Assembly (NCBI RefSeq): GCF_021533215.1
Contig: NZ_JAJNKA010000001.1
Span: 496,001-560,000 of the forward strand
Source: Portibacter lacus
Lineage (GTDB): Bacteria > Bacteroidota > Bacteroidia > Chitinophagales > Saprospiraceae
Length of the DNA stretch: 64,000 nucleotides
Direction of reading: 5' to 3'
Shown: piece by piece, positions 26,872-36,208 of the stretch
How positions within the stretch are numbered: position 1 is the first letter of the stretch
Layout: each line of letters begins with the position of its first letter
Position numbers and translations under genes: made by a program
Notes under the pieces: generated by a model
What the model was told of the DNA's origin: nothing
Databases searched by the model: none
Seen by the model: the letters and a program-made list of their open reading frames with translations, nothing else

Positions 26872-27876
26872 ATGAAAAGCGTACTCTCTTGTATACAACC
26901 CACTGGTGACATGCACTTAGGGAACTACTTTGGTGCTGTAAAAAACTGGGTAGATCTGCAGAAAGATTACAAATGCTACTACGGTGTTGTGGACTATCAT
27001 GCGATGACCATGCCCTATGACATTAAGAAGTTGAGAAACAACACTTGGGAGTTGATTTTCAATTTGCTAGCAGTGGGAGTTAAAGCGGAGAATCTTTTCG
27101 TCCAATCTTTAATTCCAGAACATTCAGAACTGGGATGGATATTTAATTGCTTTTGTTCATATGGTCAGTTGACAAGAATGACCCAATTCAAAGACAAGAG
27201 TTCGCAGGTGAGTGAGTCAGGAAGTGATAAGTATATTTCTGTAGGTTTACTGGATTATCCAGTACTACAAGCAGCAGATATATTGATTTATAGAGCGGAT
27301 TATGTACCAGTTGGAAAAGACCAAGAGCAGCATCTAGAATTAACACGAGATATCGCTGGGAGATTCAATCACTCTGTAGGGAAAGAATACTTTGTTCTGC
27401 CAGAAGGACTTTACACAGAAACCCCTAAAATTAGATCTACAGCGGATCCATTGAGAAAAATGAGTAAATCTGCTGGGGAGAAACACTATATTTCTTTATT
27501 CCAGGATGAAGCAAGGATAAGGAAACAAATTAAGTCAGCAGTAACGGATGCCGGAGATGCAGTAGAAGGAAAAATGTCTGAAGGGGTTTACAATCTGTTC
27601 GAGCTATTGAAAATTAGTGGTGGTGCACAAGCGCATGAAAGTCTAACTCATGACTACAATGCCGGAAATCTTAAATATTCGGATTTGAAAGCTGCGACTG
27701 CTGATCAATTGGTGCTACTAACGGATCAATTCAAAGATCAGAAAAGTGATGTAGTTAAGAATAAGAAAGATATCAAATATCAGGTAAAGCAATCTTCTGC
27801 TGAGATTAGAAAGAGAGCACAGGAAACGTTAAGGGAGGTGAAAGATCTGGTAGGATTGTTGAATGTGAAATTGTGA
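26872..27876 (+). CDS. trpS: Tryptophan--tRNA ligase
   Basis: 334 residues, normal for bacterial TrpRS. The class I signatures are SCIQPTGDMHLGNYFGAV (HIGH-like HLGN, residues 15-18) and RKMSKSAG (KMSKS, about 197-201). The indole-site region reads DYPVLQAADILIYRADYVPVG, followed by KDQEQHLELTRDIAGRFN. It charges tRNA-Trp in the cytoplasm. The stop codon is the first part of a heptamer repeat array that fills the gap to the next gene. Confidence 0.96.
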   Translation: MKSVLSCIQPTGDMHLGNYFGAVKNWVDLQKDYKCYYGVVDYHAMTMPYDIKKLRNNTWELIFNLLAVGVKAENLFVQSLIPEHSELGWIFNCFCSYGQLTRMTQFKDKSSQVSESGSDKYISVGLLDYPVLQAADILIYRADYVPVGKDQEQHLELTRDIAGRFNHSVGKEYFVLPEGLYTETPKIRSTADPLRKMSKSAGEKHYISLFQDEARIRKQIKSAVTDAGDAVEGKMSEGVYNLFELLKISGGAQAHESLTHDYNAGNLKYSDLKAATADQLVLLTDQFKDQKSDVVKNKKDIKYQVKQSSAEIRKRAQETLREVKDLVGLLNVKL

Positions 27877-28004
27877 GTCGTGAGTCGTGAGTCTTGAGTC
27901 GTAAGTCGTGAGACGTGAGTCTTGAGTCTGAAGTTAAAATCTGAAATCTGAAATCTGAAATCTGAAATCGTAAATCGTAAATCGTAAATCCAAAATCGTA
28001 AATC
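27873..28004 (+). repeat. Heptanucleotide tandem array filling the trpS-FAH gap
   Basis: Nineteen consecutive units with a 7-nt period (one unit of 6 nt). The units drift from GTGAGTC/TTGAGTC (27873-27928) through TGAAATC (27942-27969) to GTAAATC (27970-28004). The array begins inside the stop codon of trpS (TGA at 27874) and ends 3 nt before the ATG of the FAH-family gene. Confidence 0.9.
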
Positions 28005-28007
28005 AAC

Positions 28008-28616
28008 ATGAAAATAATTTGCATCGGAAGAAATTACATTGATCACGCAAAGGAATTAAGCAATCCGGTCCCGAAGGAACCATTGATTTTTATGAAGCCT
28101 AAAACGGCCATTCCAAGAAACGGAAATGAGTTTTACATTCCAGAATTTAGCAATGACATTCACTACGAATTAGAATTGGTACTCAAGATCGTTAAGAATG
28201 GCAAACATGTTGCAGAAAAATTTGCGAGTAGTTATTACGAAGAAATTGGACTTGGGATTGACTTTACAGCAAGAGATGTTCAGAATAGATGTAAAGAAAA
28301 AGGTCATCCATGGGAAATTGCGAAGGCCTTCGATAATTCAGCTATCGTCGGCGAATTCATTTCGAAGGAAGATTTAGATGAAAGGAATATTGATTTCAAA
28401 TTGACAAAAAACGAAGAAGCAGTGCAAGTCGGAAACTCGAAAGATTTAATTTTTTCGTTTGATTACCTCATATCTTATGTGTCTAGATACTTCACTCTTA
28501 ATAAGGGAGACCTATTATATACAGGCACTCCAGCAGGTGTAGGGCCTGTTACTATCGGTGATAAATTAGAAGGATTTATAGGAAATCGATCATTATTAAC
28601 GTGTTATATTAAATGA
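28008..28616 (+). CDS. Fumarylacetoacetate hydrolase (FAH) family protein
   Basis: A 202-residue enzyme of the short FAH family (acylpyruvase or 2-hydroxyhepta-2,4-diene-1,7-dioate isomerase type). It begins IICIGRNYIDHAKEL, and the metal ligands are in DIHYELELVLKI (E-x-E, about 46-48) and GIDFTARDVQ (Asp, about 77), with KGHPWEIAKAFDNSA and LYTGTPAGVGPV closing the site. It hydrolyses or decarboxylates a beta-dicarbonyl acid. No pathway partners are adjacent, so the substrate is open. Confidence 0.9.
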   Translation: MKIICIGRNYIDHAKELSNPVPKEPLIFMKPKTAIPRNGNEFYIPEFSNDIHYELELVLKIVKNGKHVAEKFASSYYEEIGLGIDFTARDVQNRCKEKGHPWEIAKAFDNSAIVGEFISKEDLDERNIDFKLTKNEEAVQVGNSKDLIFSFDYLISYVSRYFTLNKGDLLYTGTPAGVGPVTIGDKLEGFIGNRSLLTCYIK

Positions 28617-28631
28617 TTTCTATATAAATAA

Positions 28632-28639
28632 TATCTTTG
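28632..28639 (+). promoter_or_regulatory. Bacteroidota -7 element (TATCTTTG) for metK
   Basis: TATCTTTG matches TAnnTTTG and lies 39 nt before the metK ATG. The gap of 62 nt between genes leaves no space for a SAM riboswitch. Confidence 0.55.
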
Positions 28640-28678
28640 CGGTCTATTTATAAATTGATAATAATCTAAATATATATA

Positions 28679-29932
28679 ATGGCTTATTTATTTACTTCTG
28701 AATCTGTATCTGAGGGACATCCTGATAAAGTTGCTGATCAAATTTCTGATGCATTAGTTGATCACTTTATTGCATTCGATCCTGAATCTAAAGTAGCATG
28801 TGAGACTTTGGTAACCACAGGGCAAGTAGTTCTTGCAGGTGAGGTGAAATCCAATACTTATCTTGATGTGCAGACCATTGCAAGAGATGTAATCAAAAGA
28901 ATTGGTTATACCAAGTCAGAATATATGTTTGAGGCGAATTCGTGTGGTGTATTTTCAGCTATCCATGAACAATCTCCAGATATTAATCAAGGAGTAGATA
29001 GAGCAAGTAAAGAAGAGCAAGGAGCGGGTGACCAAGGAATGATGTTTGGCTATGCGACGAACGAAACAGAGAACTACATGCCACTTGCATTAGATATTTC
29101 TCATAAAATATTAGAAGAGCTTGCGAGAGTAAGAAAAGAAGGAAAGATTCTTACTTACCTAAGACCCGATGCTAAGTCACAAGTTACTATCGAATATTCT
29201 GATGATAATAAGCCACAAAAAATAGATAGTATAGTAGTTTCTACGCAACATGATGATTTCGATGAGGATGAAAAGATGCTTGCTCAGATTAAGAAAGATA
29301 TCGTAGAAGTCATTATTCCGAGTGTGAAAAGCCAACTTTCACCTGAAATTCAGGCTTTATTCACAGATGATGTTGTATATCATATTAACCCAACTGGAAA
29401 ATTCGTAATCGGAGGACCACATGGTGATACGGGTTTAACAGGAAGAAAAATAATCGTAGATACTTATGGTGGAAAAGGCGCGCATGGTGGAGGAGCTTTC
29501 TCTGGAAAAGATCCTTCTAAAGTGGATAGATCTGCTGCTTATGCGACAAGACATATTGCAAAGAATATGGTAGCGGCAGGACTTTGTTCTGAAGTACTGG
29601 TTCAAGTTTCTTATGCAATCGGTGTCGTGAAACCTACCAACTTATACATCAATACTTATGGTACTTCTAATGTGAAAATTTCGGATGGCGACATCGCCGA
29701 CAAGATTTATGACATTTTTGATATGCGTCCATATGCGATTGAAACTCGTCTTAAATTAAGAACTCCTATTTATTCTGAAACTGCTGCTTATGGTCACATG
29801 GGTAGAAGTCCAGAAACTAAGACGGTAAGCTTTACAGACGGTTCAGGGAATACTAAGGAAATGGAAGTAGAAACTTTCACTTGGGAGAAACTGGATTATG
29901 TAGACAAAGTAAAAGCTGCTTTCGGTATATAG
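28679..29932 (+). CDS. metK: S-adenosylmethionine synthetase
   Basis: 417 residues, the Bacteroidota MetK length. Signatures: [20 protein letters not shown] (ATP site), [16 protein letters not shown] (about 119-134) and [19 protein letters not shown] (the phosphate-binding loop). It forms SAM from methionine and ATP for the methyltransferases in the cell, several of which are encoded in this window. It stands alone under its own promoter motif. Confidence 0.97.
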   Translation: MAYLFTSESVSEGHPDKVADQISDALVDHFIAFDPESKVACETLVTTGQVVLAGEVKSNTYLDVQTIARDVIKRIGYTKSEYMFEANSCGVFSAIHEQSPDINQGVDRASKEEQGAGDQGMMFGYATNETENYMPLALDISHKILEELARVRKEGKILTYLRPDAKSQVTIEYSDDNKPQKIDSIVVSTQHDDFDEDEKMLAQIKKDIVEVIIPSVKSQLSPEIQALFTDDVVYHINPTGKFVIGGPHGDTGLTGRKIIVDTYGGKGAHGGGAFSGKDPSKVDRSAAYATRHIAKNMVAAGLCSEVLVQVSYAIGVVKPTNLYINTYGTSNVKISDGDIADKIYDIFDMRPYAIETRLKLRTPIYSETAAYGHMGRSPETKTVSFTDGSGNTKEMEVETFTWEKLDYVDKVKAAFGI

Positions 29933-30427
29933 GTTCCTATTCGTTTTCAAAATTTTATTCTGGCGCTGAGAATGTAATGTCTATTTTTCAATCTTATAGC
30001 TGAATGTGATACATCAGTTTCGCAGTTGTATATTACTACACTGTAGATGCTAGTGTGCAGATTCTTGTAGAGTGTGATTTATGTTGAAGTGCAGGATTGA
30101 TAACTAGTCAATGCTGACCTATATATTACAGTGCTCCATAGAATTTAAATTTTAATATAAGGATTGGCAAAACGAATTTATAGGCACCGTATGTGTGGCC
30201 CTAAAATTTACAATTAAGACCTTAGATGAAATGACAACCGTTAATTTTCATTTGATGTTCTTCTTTTACTATTTAGTTTATTGATTATTGCGTTTCATTC
30301 GCCCCCTCCCTTCTAAACAAATATGAAAAAATTATATTTACTTAATATATATTTATTCTATAAACAATAACAATGTTTTGTTTTGAAATTAATAGCTTTG
30401 CAGCTGTTATAAACCAAGCCATACGAT
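29933..30427 (+). other. Noncoding stretch between metK and gcvP
   Basis: 495 bp with no credible reading frame, RNA gene or repeat that I can see. The last 35 bp carry the promoter motif for gcvP. No glycine-riboswitch core was recognised upstream of gcvP, though covariance models were not available. Confidence 0.5.
30393..30400 (+). promoter_or_regulatory. Bacteroidota -7 element (TAGCTTTG) for gcvP
   Basis: TAGCTTTG fits TAnnTTTG and lies 27 nt before the gcvP ATG. Confidence 0.5.
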
Positions 30428-33307
30428 ATGCAGATAACATCTAAAGGGGATCAGTTTAGTGATAGACACATTGGTCCAACTAAAGAGGCACTGTACGAAA
30501 TGTTACAGACCTTAAAAATTGACAGTTTAGATACGCTAATAGACGAAACTATTCCTACAGATATTAGGATGATAAAGTCCTTAGAAATTGATGAAGCGCT
30601 CTCTGAATTCGAATATCTGCAGCACATCGAAGCACTAGGTGCTAAGAACATTATCGCAGAAAATTATATCGGTCAAGGTTATTACGGAACGATTACTCCT
30701 TCCGTGATTTCTAGAAATATTTTTCAGAATCCAGGATGGTATACACAGTATACACCATACCAAGCTGAAATCTCTCAGGGAAGATTAGAAGCGTTATTGA
30801 ATTATCAGACGATGCTTTCAGATCTTACAGGAATGCCGCTAGCAAATGCTTCACTTTTAGATGAAGGCACTGCAGCAGCAGAAGCAATGGCCATGTTTTA
30901 TAGCATTAAGAATAAGAGAGTAAAAGACGAGCCGATCAATAAAATATTTGTTGACAATGGTGTGTTTGACCAGACGATAGATATTCTCTATACCAGAGCA
31001 TTACCTATTGATGTAGAAGTAGTTGTTGGAGACTGGAAAGACATTGACATAGAAGACAATTACTTTGCAGTACTACTACAATATCCTAATAAAGAAGGAG
31101 AAATCACAGACTTCAGAGCTTTCACAGAAGTATTGAACGAAAAAGGGATTTATTCTATTTTTGCTGCTGATTTATTGAGTTTGGCATTGATCACTCCTCC
31201 AGGAGAGTTTGGAGCAGATGCAGTGGTAGGATTAACACAAAGATTCGGCGTCCCTATGGGTTTCGGTGGTCCACATGCAGCCTATTTTGCGACAAGAGAG
31301 GAATTCAAAAGAAGCATTCCAGGAAGAATCATAGGTGTGTCTAAAGATATAGATGGTAATTTCGCTTTGCGTATGGCATTGCAGACGAGAGAGCAACACA
31401 TCAAAAGAGATAAAGCAACTTCTAATATTTGTACTGCTCAAGCATTGCTTGCGATTATGGCAGGTATGTATGCCGTTTATCATGGTCCTGATGGGATTAA
31501 AACGATTGCTGAAAATGTACACCAAAGAACAGCATTCTTATATGCAGGCCTGAAATCACTAGGCTACGAAATGGCGAATGAACATTTCTTCGATACGATT
31601 TCCATTAATGCAAATGATACATTGATTAATGATATCAAGAATGCAGCAACAGAGAAAAATATCAACTTCTTTTATGATGATGCACAGATTCGAGTTTCTA
31701 TCGATGAAACTGTTTCGGATGCGCAAGTAAGGAATTTGCTAAGTTTTTTCTCGAAATTCAAGACCGGAGCTATCGATCATAACGTGATGTTAGATGATTT
31801 CCAAATTCCTCAGTCACTTCAGAGAACTTCGGAATATTTAACACATGAAATATTTAATGCTCATCATTCAGAAACGAAGATGATGCGATATATTAAGTCT
31901 TTAGAAAATAAGGATCTTTCCTTAATGCATACCATGATTCCACTTGGTTCTTGCACGATGAAATTAAATGCAGCTTCGGAATTAATTCCCGTAAGTGCTC
32001 CAGAGTTTGCAAATATACACCCATTCGCACCTGTTCACCAGACGAAAGGGTATCTAGAAATGATCAAGCAGTTAGAGAAAGATCTCAGCGTAATCACTGG
32101 ATTTACAGCTTGTTCTTTGCAACCTAATTCTGGTGCACAAGGAGAATATACTGGTTTGCTGACTATTTCAGCATACCATAAACACCATGGAAATGCGCAT
32201 AGAAATATTGCTTTAATTCCTTCATCTGCACATGGAACAAATCCAGCAAGTGCGGTAATGACTGGTATGAAAGTGGTCGTTGTTAAATGTGATGACCATG
32301 GAAATATTGATGTAGAGGATTTAAAAGAGAAAGCGGAGAAACATCAGAATGATTTAGCAGCTTTGATGGTAACTTATCCATCGACTCATGGGGTTTTCGA
32401 ATCACGGATCAAAGAAATCTGTCAGATCATTCATGATAATGGGGGGCTAGTTTATATGGATGGAGCGAATATGAATGCTCAGGTAGGACTTACTTCTCCT
32501 GGTCATATCAATGCGGATGTTTGCCACTTGAATTTACACAAGACATTCGCTATTCCCCACGGTGGTGGAGGACCTGGAATGGGACCGATCTGTGTGAATG
32601 ATAAACTAAAACCATTTTTGCCAGGACATAAATACGCGGATTGCGGAGGAGAGAATGCGATAAAAGCTGTTTCTTCAGCACCATACGGTAGCGCAAGTAT
32701 ATTGCTCATATCATATGGTTATATTAAAATGCTTGGAGCGAAAGGACTTACAGCGGCTACGAAATATGCAATTCTTAATGCGAATTATATTAAGGCGAGA
32801 CTGGAGTCTGAATACCAAGTTCTATATACTGGTGAGAAGGGTAGGGCGGCACATGAGTTGATTATCGATATGAATCCATTCAAGAGCCTTAATATTACTG
32901 CAGAAGATATTGCTAAGAGGTTAATAGATTATGGCTTCCATGCGCCGACATTGTCCTTTCCAGTAGCAGGAACGTTAATGATCGAGCCTACGGAAAGTGA
33001 AGGCATAGAGGAATTAGATCGATTCTGCGATGCACTGTTAGAAATAAAGAAAGAGTTAAATGAAATCGCAGAAGGAAAAGCAGATCCAGAAAATAATGTT
33101 TTGGTGAATGCTCCACACACGCTTGGTATGTTAACTTCAGATGAATGGAACTTGCCATATGAAAGATCGAAAGCAGCATATCCGCTTGATTATTTAAGAA
33201 GCAGTAAGTTTTGGGCTTCAGTAAGGCGCGTGGACAATGCTTATGGAGATAGAAATCTAATTTGTACATGTCCTTCTATAGAGGCTTACGAAGAAGCAGA
33301 AGCATAA
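30428..33307 (+). CDS. gcvP: Glycine dehydrogenase (decarboxylating), P protein
   Basis: 959 residues, the single-chain form of the P protein. The N-terminal half begins DRHIGPTKEALYEML and has the YIGQGYYGTITPSVI segment; the C-terminal half has the PLP lysine in NLHKTFAIPHGGGGPGMGP (about residue 704). It decarboxylates glycine and passes the aminomethyl group to lipoylated H protein. gcvT and gcvH are not in the window. hldD starts 3 nt after the stop, so the two may be co-transcribed although unrelated in function. Confidence 0.97.
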   Translation: MQITSKGDQFSDRHIGPTKEALYEMLQTLKIDSLDTLIDETIPTDIRMIKSLEIDEALSEFEYLQHIEALGAKNIIAENYIGQGYYGTITPSVISRNIFQNPGWYTQYTPYQAEISQGRLEALLNYQTMLSDLTGMPLANASLLDEGTAAAEAMAMFYSIKNKRVKDEPINKIFVDNGVFDQTIDILYTRALPIDVEVVVGDWKDIDIEDNYFAVLLQYPNKEGEITDFRAFTEVLNEKGIYSIFAADLLSLALITPPGEFGADAVVGLTQRFGVPMGFGGPHAAYFATREEFKRSIPGRIIGVSKDIDGNFALRMALQTREQHIKRDKATSNICTAQALLAIMAGMYAVYHGPDGIKTIAENVHQRTAFLYAGLKSLGYEMANEHFFDTISINANDTLINDIKNAATEKNINFFYDDAQIRVSIDETVSDAQVRNLLSFFSKFKTGAIDHNVMLDDFQIPQSLQRTSEYLTHEIFNAHHSETKMMRYIKSLENKDLSLMHTMIPLGSCTMKLNAASELIPVSAPEFANIHPFAPVHQTKGYLEMIKQLEKDLSVITGFTACSLQPNSGAQGEYTGLLTISAYHKHHGNAHRNIALIPSSAHGTNPASAVMTGMKVVVVKCDDHGNIDVEDLKEKAEKHQNDLAALMVTYPSTHGVFESRIKEICQIIHDNGGLVYMDGANMNAQVGLTSPGHINADVCHLNLHKTFAIPHGGGGPGMGPICVNDKLKPFLPGHKYADCGGENAIKAVSSAPYGSASILLISYGYIKMLGAKGLTAATKYAILNANYIKARLESEYQVLYTGEKGRAAHELIIDMNPFKSLNITAEDIAKRLIDYGFHAPTLSFPVAGTLMIEPTESEGIEELDRFCDALLEIKKELNEIAEGKADPENNVLVNAPHTLGMLTSDEWNLPYERSKAAYPLDYLRSSKFWASVRRVDNAYGDRNLICTCPSIEAYEEAEA

Positions 33308-33310
33308 TTT

Positions 33311-34276
33311 ATGATTATAGTTACAGGAGCTGCTGGTTTTATTGGTTCATGCATGATAAGTTACTTGCAAAGTGAACAAATTAGCGATATCATTGCGATC
33401 GATGACTTTGATCAGGAATATAAAGAAGCAAACTATATTCATAAAGAAGGTATTCTGAAAGTTGATCGAAAGGAAGCTTTTAAGTTTATCGAAACGAATG
33501 CAAATGAGCTGGACACTATTATTCATTTAGGTGCGAGAACGGATACTGTTGATCCTGATCCTCAGATTTTCCTAGAATTAAACATTGACTATTCGAAGCA
33601 AATATGGGAGTTGTGTGCTAAGCACCAAATCCAACTAATATATGCTTCCAGTGCAGCGACCTATGGTGATGGCGCATTTGGGTTCAGTGACCAGATGGAA
33701 GATATTTCTGTGCTGAAGCCTCTTAATGAATATGGAAGATCTAAGCAGATTTTTGATGAATGGCTTTTAGAACAAGATGAAGCTCCGACGAATTGGATTG
33801 GTCTCAAATTTTTCAACGTTTACGGTCCTAACGAATACCATAAAGCACGAATGGCTTCGGTTATATTTCATGCTTATAATCAGATCAAGGAAACGGGAAA
33901 AATGAAACTTTTCAGATCTCACAGAGCCGATTTCGAAAATGGAATGCAACTCAGAGACTTCATCTATGTGAAAGATGTTTGTTCTACAATCGTAAGTTTA
34001 ATGCAGAACCCGATCAAATCTGGTATCTATAACTTAGGAACAGGAAAAGCAAGAAGCTTTCTAGACTTAGTTACGGCTACATTCGATGCGATGGATATCA
34101 CACCCAATATAGAATACATTGACATTCCTAAAGATATTAGAGATAATTATCAATACTTCACGGAAGCAAACATGGTGAAATTATCCGATGAAATGGGGGA
34201 AATTGAATTTTCAAGTTTGGAGGATGGTGTGACGGACTATGTGAAAAATTATCTGATAAGCCATAAATACCTGTAA
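33311..34276 (+). CDS. hldD: ADP-L-glycero-D-manno-heptose 6-epimerase
   Basis: A 321-residue extended short-chain dehydrogenase. The NADP site is IIVTGAAGFIGS at the N-terminus, the catalytic YxxxK is in NEYGRSKQIFDEW (about 140), and the family-specific stretches are GPNEYHKARMASVIFHAYNQ, MKLFRSHRADFENG and QLRDFIYVKDV, diagnostic of HldD/RfaD. It converts ADP-D-glycero- to ADP-L-glycero-manno-heptose for the lipopolysaccharide inner core. It follows gcvP directly. Confidence 0.95.
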   Translation: MIIVTGAAGFIGSCMISYLQSEQISDIIAIDDFDQEYKEANYIHKEGILKVDRKEAFKFIETNANELDTIIHLGARTDTVDPDPQIFLELNIDYSKQIWELCAKHQIQLIYASSAATYGDGAFGFSDQMEDISVLKPLNEYGRSKQIFDEWLLEQDEAPTNWIGLKFFNVYGPNEYHKARMASVIFHAYNQIKETGKMKLFRSHRADFENGMQLRDFIYVKDVCSTIVSLMQNPIKSGIYNLGTGKARSFLDLVTATFDAMDITPNIEYIDIPKDIRDNYQYFTEANMVKLSDEMGEIEFSSLEDGVTDYVKNYLISHKYL

Positions 34277-34342
34277 AGAATCTAAGAATAGTAGGGCAGT
34301 TTATAAAGGATCGAATCTATAAACTTAAGTCTTTAACACTTC

Positions 34343-34774
34343 CTACCACGTTTTTTCTGTCGTCCCATAATAGATCAAGCTCCATGTCGAATCTACCTTT
34401 CCCCATCTACGCTCGATGGTAAACAAACCCATATCATCCTGCATTTTTTCTATCACCAGATCTCCCATTGCGGTAAAACTTCTATTGAATCCAGCATCCG
34501 CATTAAATGGCTTATGCAGTTTCCAGTTCTCCGCTACATACTCTTTATCCAGCGTTATGGTTTCCATCGAATCTTTTTTAGTAGCGGTCCCTTTCAATGG
34601 AAAAATGATGTGTTGCATTTGAAAATTGGAATCACTATGAAATTGATCATAAAAATCGTGAAATCCTTGCGGAAGCTCTGTACTGAGCACTGGTTCTTCT
34701 TCTACTTGCACAGTCTTTTCTTCTCGACAAGCGCCTAGAAATACAACTAATGCGATAAATAAAATCTTCTTCAT
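34343..34774 (-). CDS. DUF4348-like lipoprotein
   Basis: The ATG at 34774 gives MKKILFIALVVFLGACREEK, a lipoprotein signal with lipobox LGAC. The mature part has GFHDFYDQFHSDSNFQMQHI and IIFPLKGT, then a repeat of conserved Trp and Phe positions (ENWKLH, ERRWGKVDSTWSLIYYG). This recalls the Bacteroidota DUF4348 family (FxxFxxxFxxDxxFQxxRIxFPL). Function unknown. It is downstream of the phosphopantetheinyl transferase on the same strand (22 nt) and convergent with hldD. Confidence 0.7.
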   Translation of the reverse strand: MKKILFIALVVFLGACREEKTVQVEEEPVLSTELPQGFHDFYDQFHSDSNFQMQHIIFPLKGTATKKDSMETITLDKEYVAENWKLHKPFNADAGFNRSFTAMGDLVIEKMQDDMGLFTIERRWGKVDSTWSLIYYGTTEKTW

Positions 34775-34796
34775 TTCTTGATATTTATTATGCAAT

Positions 34797-35459
34797 CTAT
34801 TCGATTACTTCATTTGTTTCTTCAGCATAAACTAAGATGTGATTCAAAATCTTCATCGCTTCTAATCGAAAATTCTTGCAGTAGTCAGCTTTATCAAATT
34901 GACCTGAAAAACTCCCCGCTTCACCATTCCATTCCGTAATGTGTAGTGTCATGTGCTTCTTGAAATCAACAGATTTTTTTCCGTATGCCTTGAATAAGGA
35001 TTCCTTAGCTCCCCATATAATATGCATCACATCTAGGTGCAGAGACTTATCCATTTTGTCAATGTTTGACACTTCTACTTCGTTCATGAATTTAGGAGCA
35101 ATTCGCGTGATCTTCGGAACAATGTACTGAATGTCTATTCCCACAGGTTTCAAGGAAGCAATCGCCGCTGACATTCCGTGTGAATGACTGAAAGAAATAT
35201 GGTGTTCTGAATCGTGGATATATGGTTTCCCATGTTCGTCTTTTAATATCTCCGCCCGTTCAGTTCGAGCAGACATCAAGTGAATCAGGTGCCTAGATGA
35301 AAGCCATTCGATTTTCCTTCGGCCTTTCATGCTGTCCACAAACAAATGCTCCTCATCGGTCAAGGCAAGCGCATCTGAAAAATACTGTTCCTCTTCCGCA
35401 ATTTCCCAGACACCCAACTTCGCACTTTCAAAAACAGTTTTGCTTAGATATAACGACAT
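34797..35459 (-). CDS. 4'-phosphopantetheinyl transferase superfamily protein
   Basis: About 220 residues from the ATG at 35459; the frame is open to 35492. It has the Sfp-type signatures: ISFSHSHGMSAAIAS (substrate loop), PVGIDIQYI (Mg-binding Asp) and WGAKESLFKAYG (WxxKES with the second acidic ligand). It moves phosphopantetheine from CoA to a Ser of acyl or peptidyl carrier proteins. Whether it serves the fatty-acid ACP or a secondary pathway is not visible; no carrier protein is nearby. Confidence 0.9.
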   Translation of the reverse strand: MSLYLSKTVFESAKLGVWEIAEEEQYFSDALALTDEEHLFVDSMKGRRKIEWLSSRHLIHLMSARTERAEILKDEHGKPYIHDSEHHISFSHSHGMSAAIASLKPVGIDIQYIVPKITRIAPKFMNEVEVSNIDKMDKSLHLDVMHIIWGAKESLFKAYGKKSVDFKKHMTLHITEWNGEAGSFSGQFDKADYCKNFRLEAMKILNHILVYAEETNEVIE

Positions 35460-35668
35460 ACTCAAATGTACGTCAATTTTAATTTCAACCAAAGATTCAG
35501 CAGCTCTGAAAAGGGTTTTTCAATCGATTTACTGCACATCGTCGGTAATTTTTGATTTTTTATTAGAAGTAAAAATCGTTTTTAGGTCAATTTTAGAACT
35601 TGGTCGCAAATGAAAAAAGGAGTAATCGAAGAATTTTTGTTTCTTTGCAGCTACGAAATTTAACCCGA

Positions 35669-36205
35669 ATGATTTTAACAGATGTAAGTATAAAGCGTGC
35701 CATCGAAAATGGTGAAATTGTAGTCGAACCTTATCGTCCTGAGTGTTTGGGTACGAACTCGTACGATGTCCATCTAGGAAAGTACTTAGCAGTCTATGAT
35801 GATGAGGTGCTAGATGCGAAAAAACACAATAAGATCACTGAGATTATTATCGGTGAAGAAGGTTATGTTTTGCAACCAGGTGAACTTTATCTTGGTGTAA
35901 CGGAAGAGTATACAGAGACACACAACTCTGTTCCATTCTTAGAAGGAAAGTCTAGCGTAGGAAGATTAGGAATCGATATCCATGCAACTGCTGGAAAAGG
36001 TGACGTTGGCTTCTGTAATACCTGGACCCTTGAAATATCGTGCACTAAACCAGTAAGAGTTTATGCAGGAATGCCGATCGGCCAGTTGATTTACTTCATG
36101 ATAGATGGAGAAGTGAATAATTACTATAATAAAAAGAAGAATGCTAAGTACACAGAAAGAACGATTCGTCCAGTAGAATCGATGATGTGGAAGAATAAAT
36201 TCTAG
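35669..36205 (+). CDS. dcd: dCTP deaminase
   Basis: 178 residues from the ATG at 35669 (frame open from 35600). Begins MILTDVSIKRAIENGEIVVE. The trimeric dUTPase-fold motifs are LGTNSYDVHLGKYLAVYDD, FLEGKSSVGRLGIDIHATAG and GFCNTWTLEISC, where the Glu of LEISC is the deamination base. It turns dCTP into dUTP, feeding dTMP synthesis. The usual GFxG turn reads GFCN, a slight change, so whether it also has dUTPase activity cannot be read. A near-consensus TTTCTTTG lies at 35640. It is convergent with the AlgJ-like gene (3 nt). Confidence 0.9.
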   Translation: MILTDVSIKRAIENGEIVVEPYRPECLGTNSYDVHLGKYLAVYDDEVLDAKKHNKITEIIIGEEGYVLQPGELYLGVTEEYTETHNSVPFLEGKSSVGRLGIDIHATAGKGDVGFCNTWTLEISCTKPVRVYAGMPIGQLIYFMIDGEVNNYYNKKKNAKYTERTIRPVESMMWKNKF

Positions 36206-36208
36206 ATA

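Noticed and set aside
27780-28046. Minus-strand frame rich in repeated DLRF/ISDF/DSRL motifs
   Set aside because: It is a translation of the heptamer array and the trpS end, not a gene; two overlapping frames show the same repeats.
28617-28678. SAM riboswitch before metK
   Set aside because: The gap is only 62 nt and contains the promoter motif; no conserved SAM-riboswitch core was seen.
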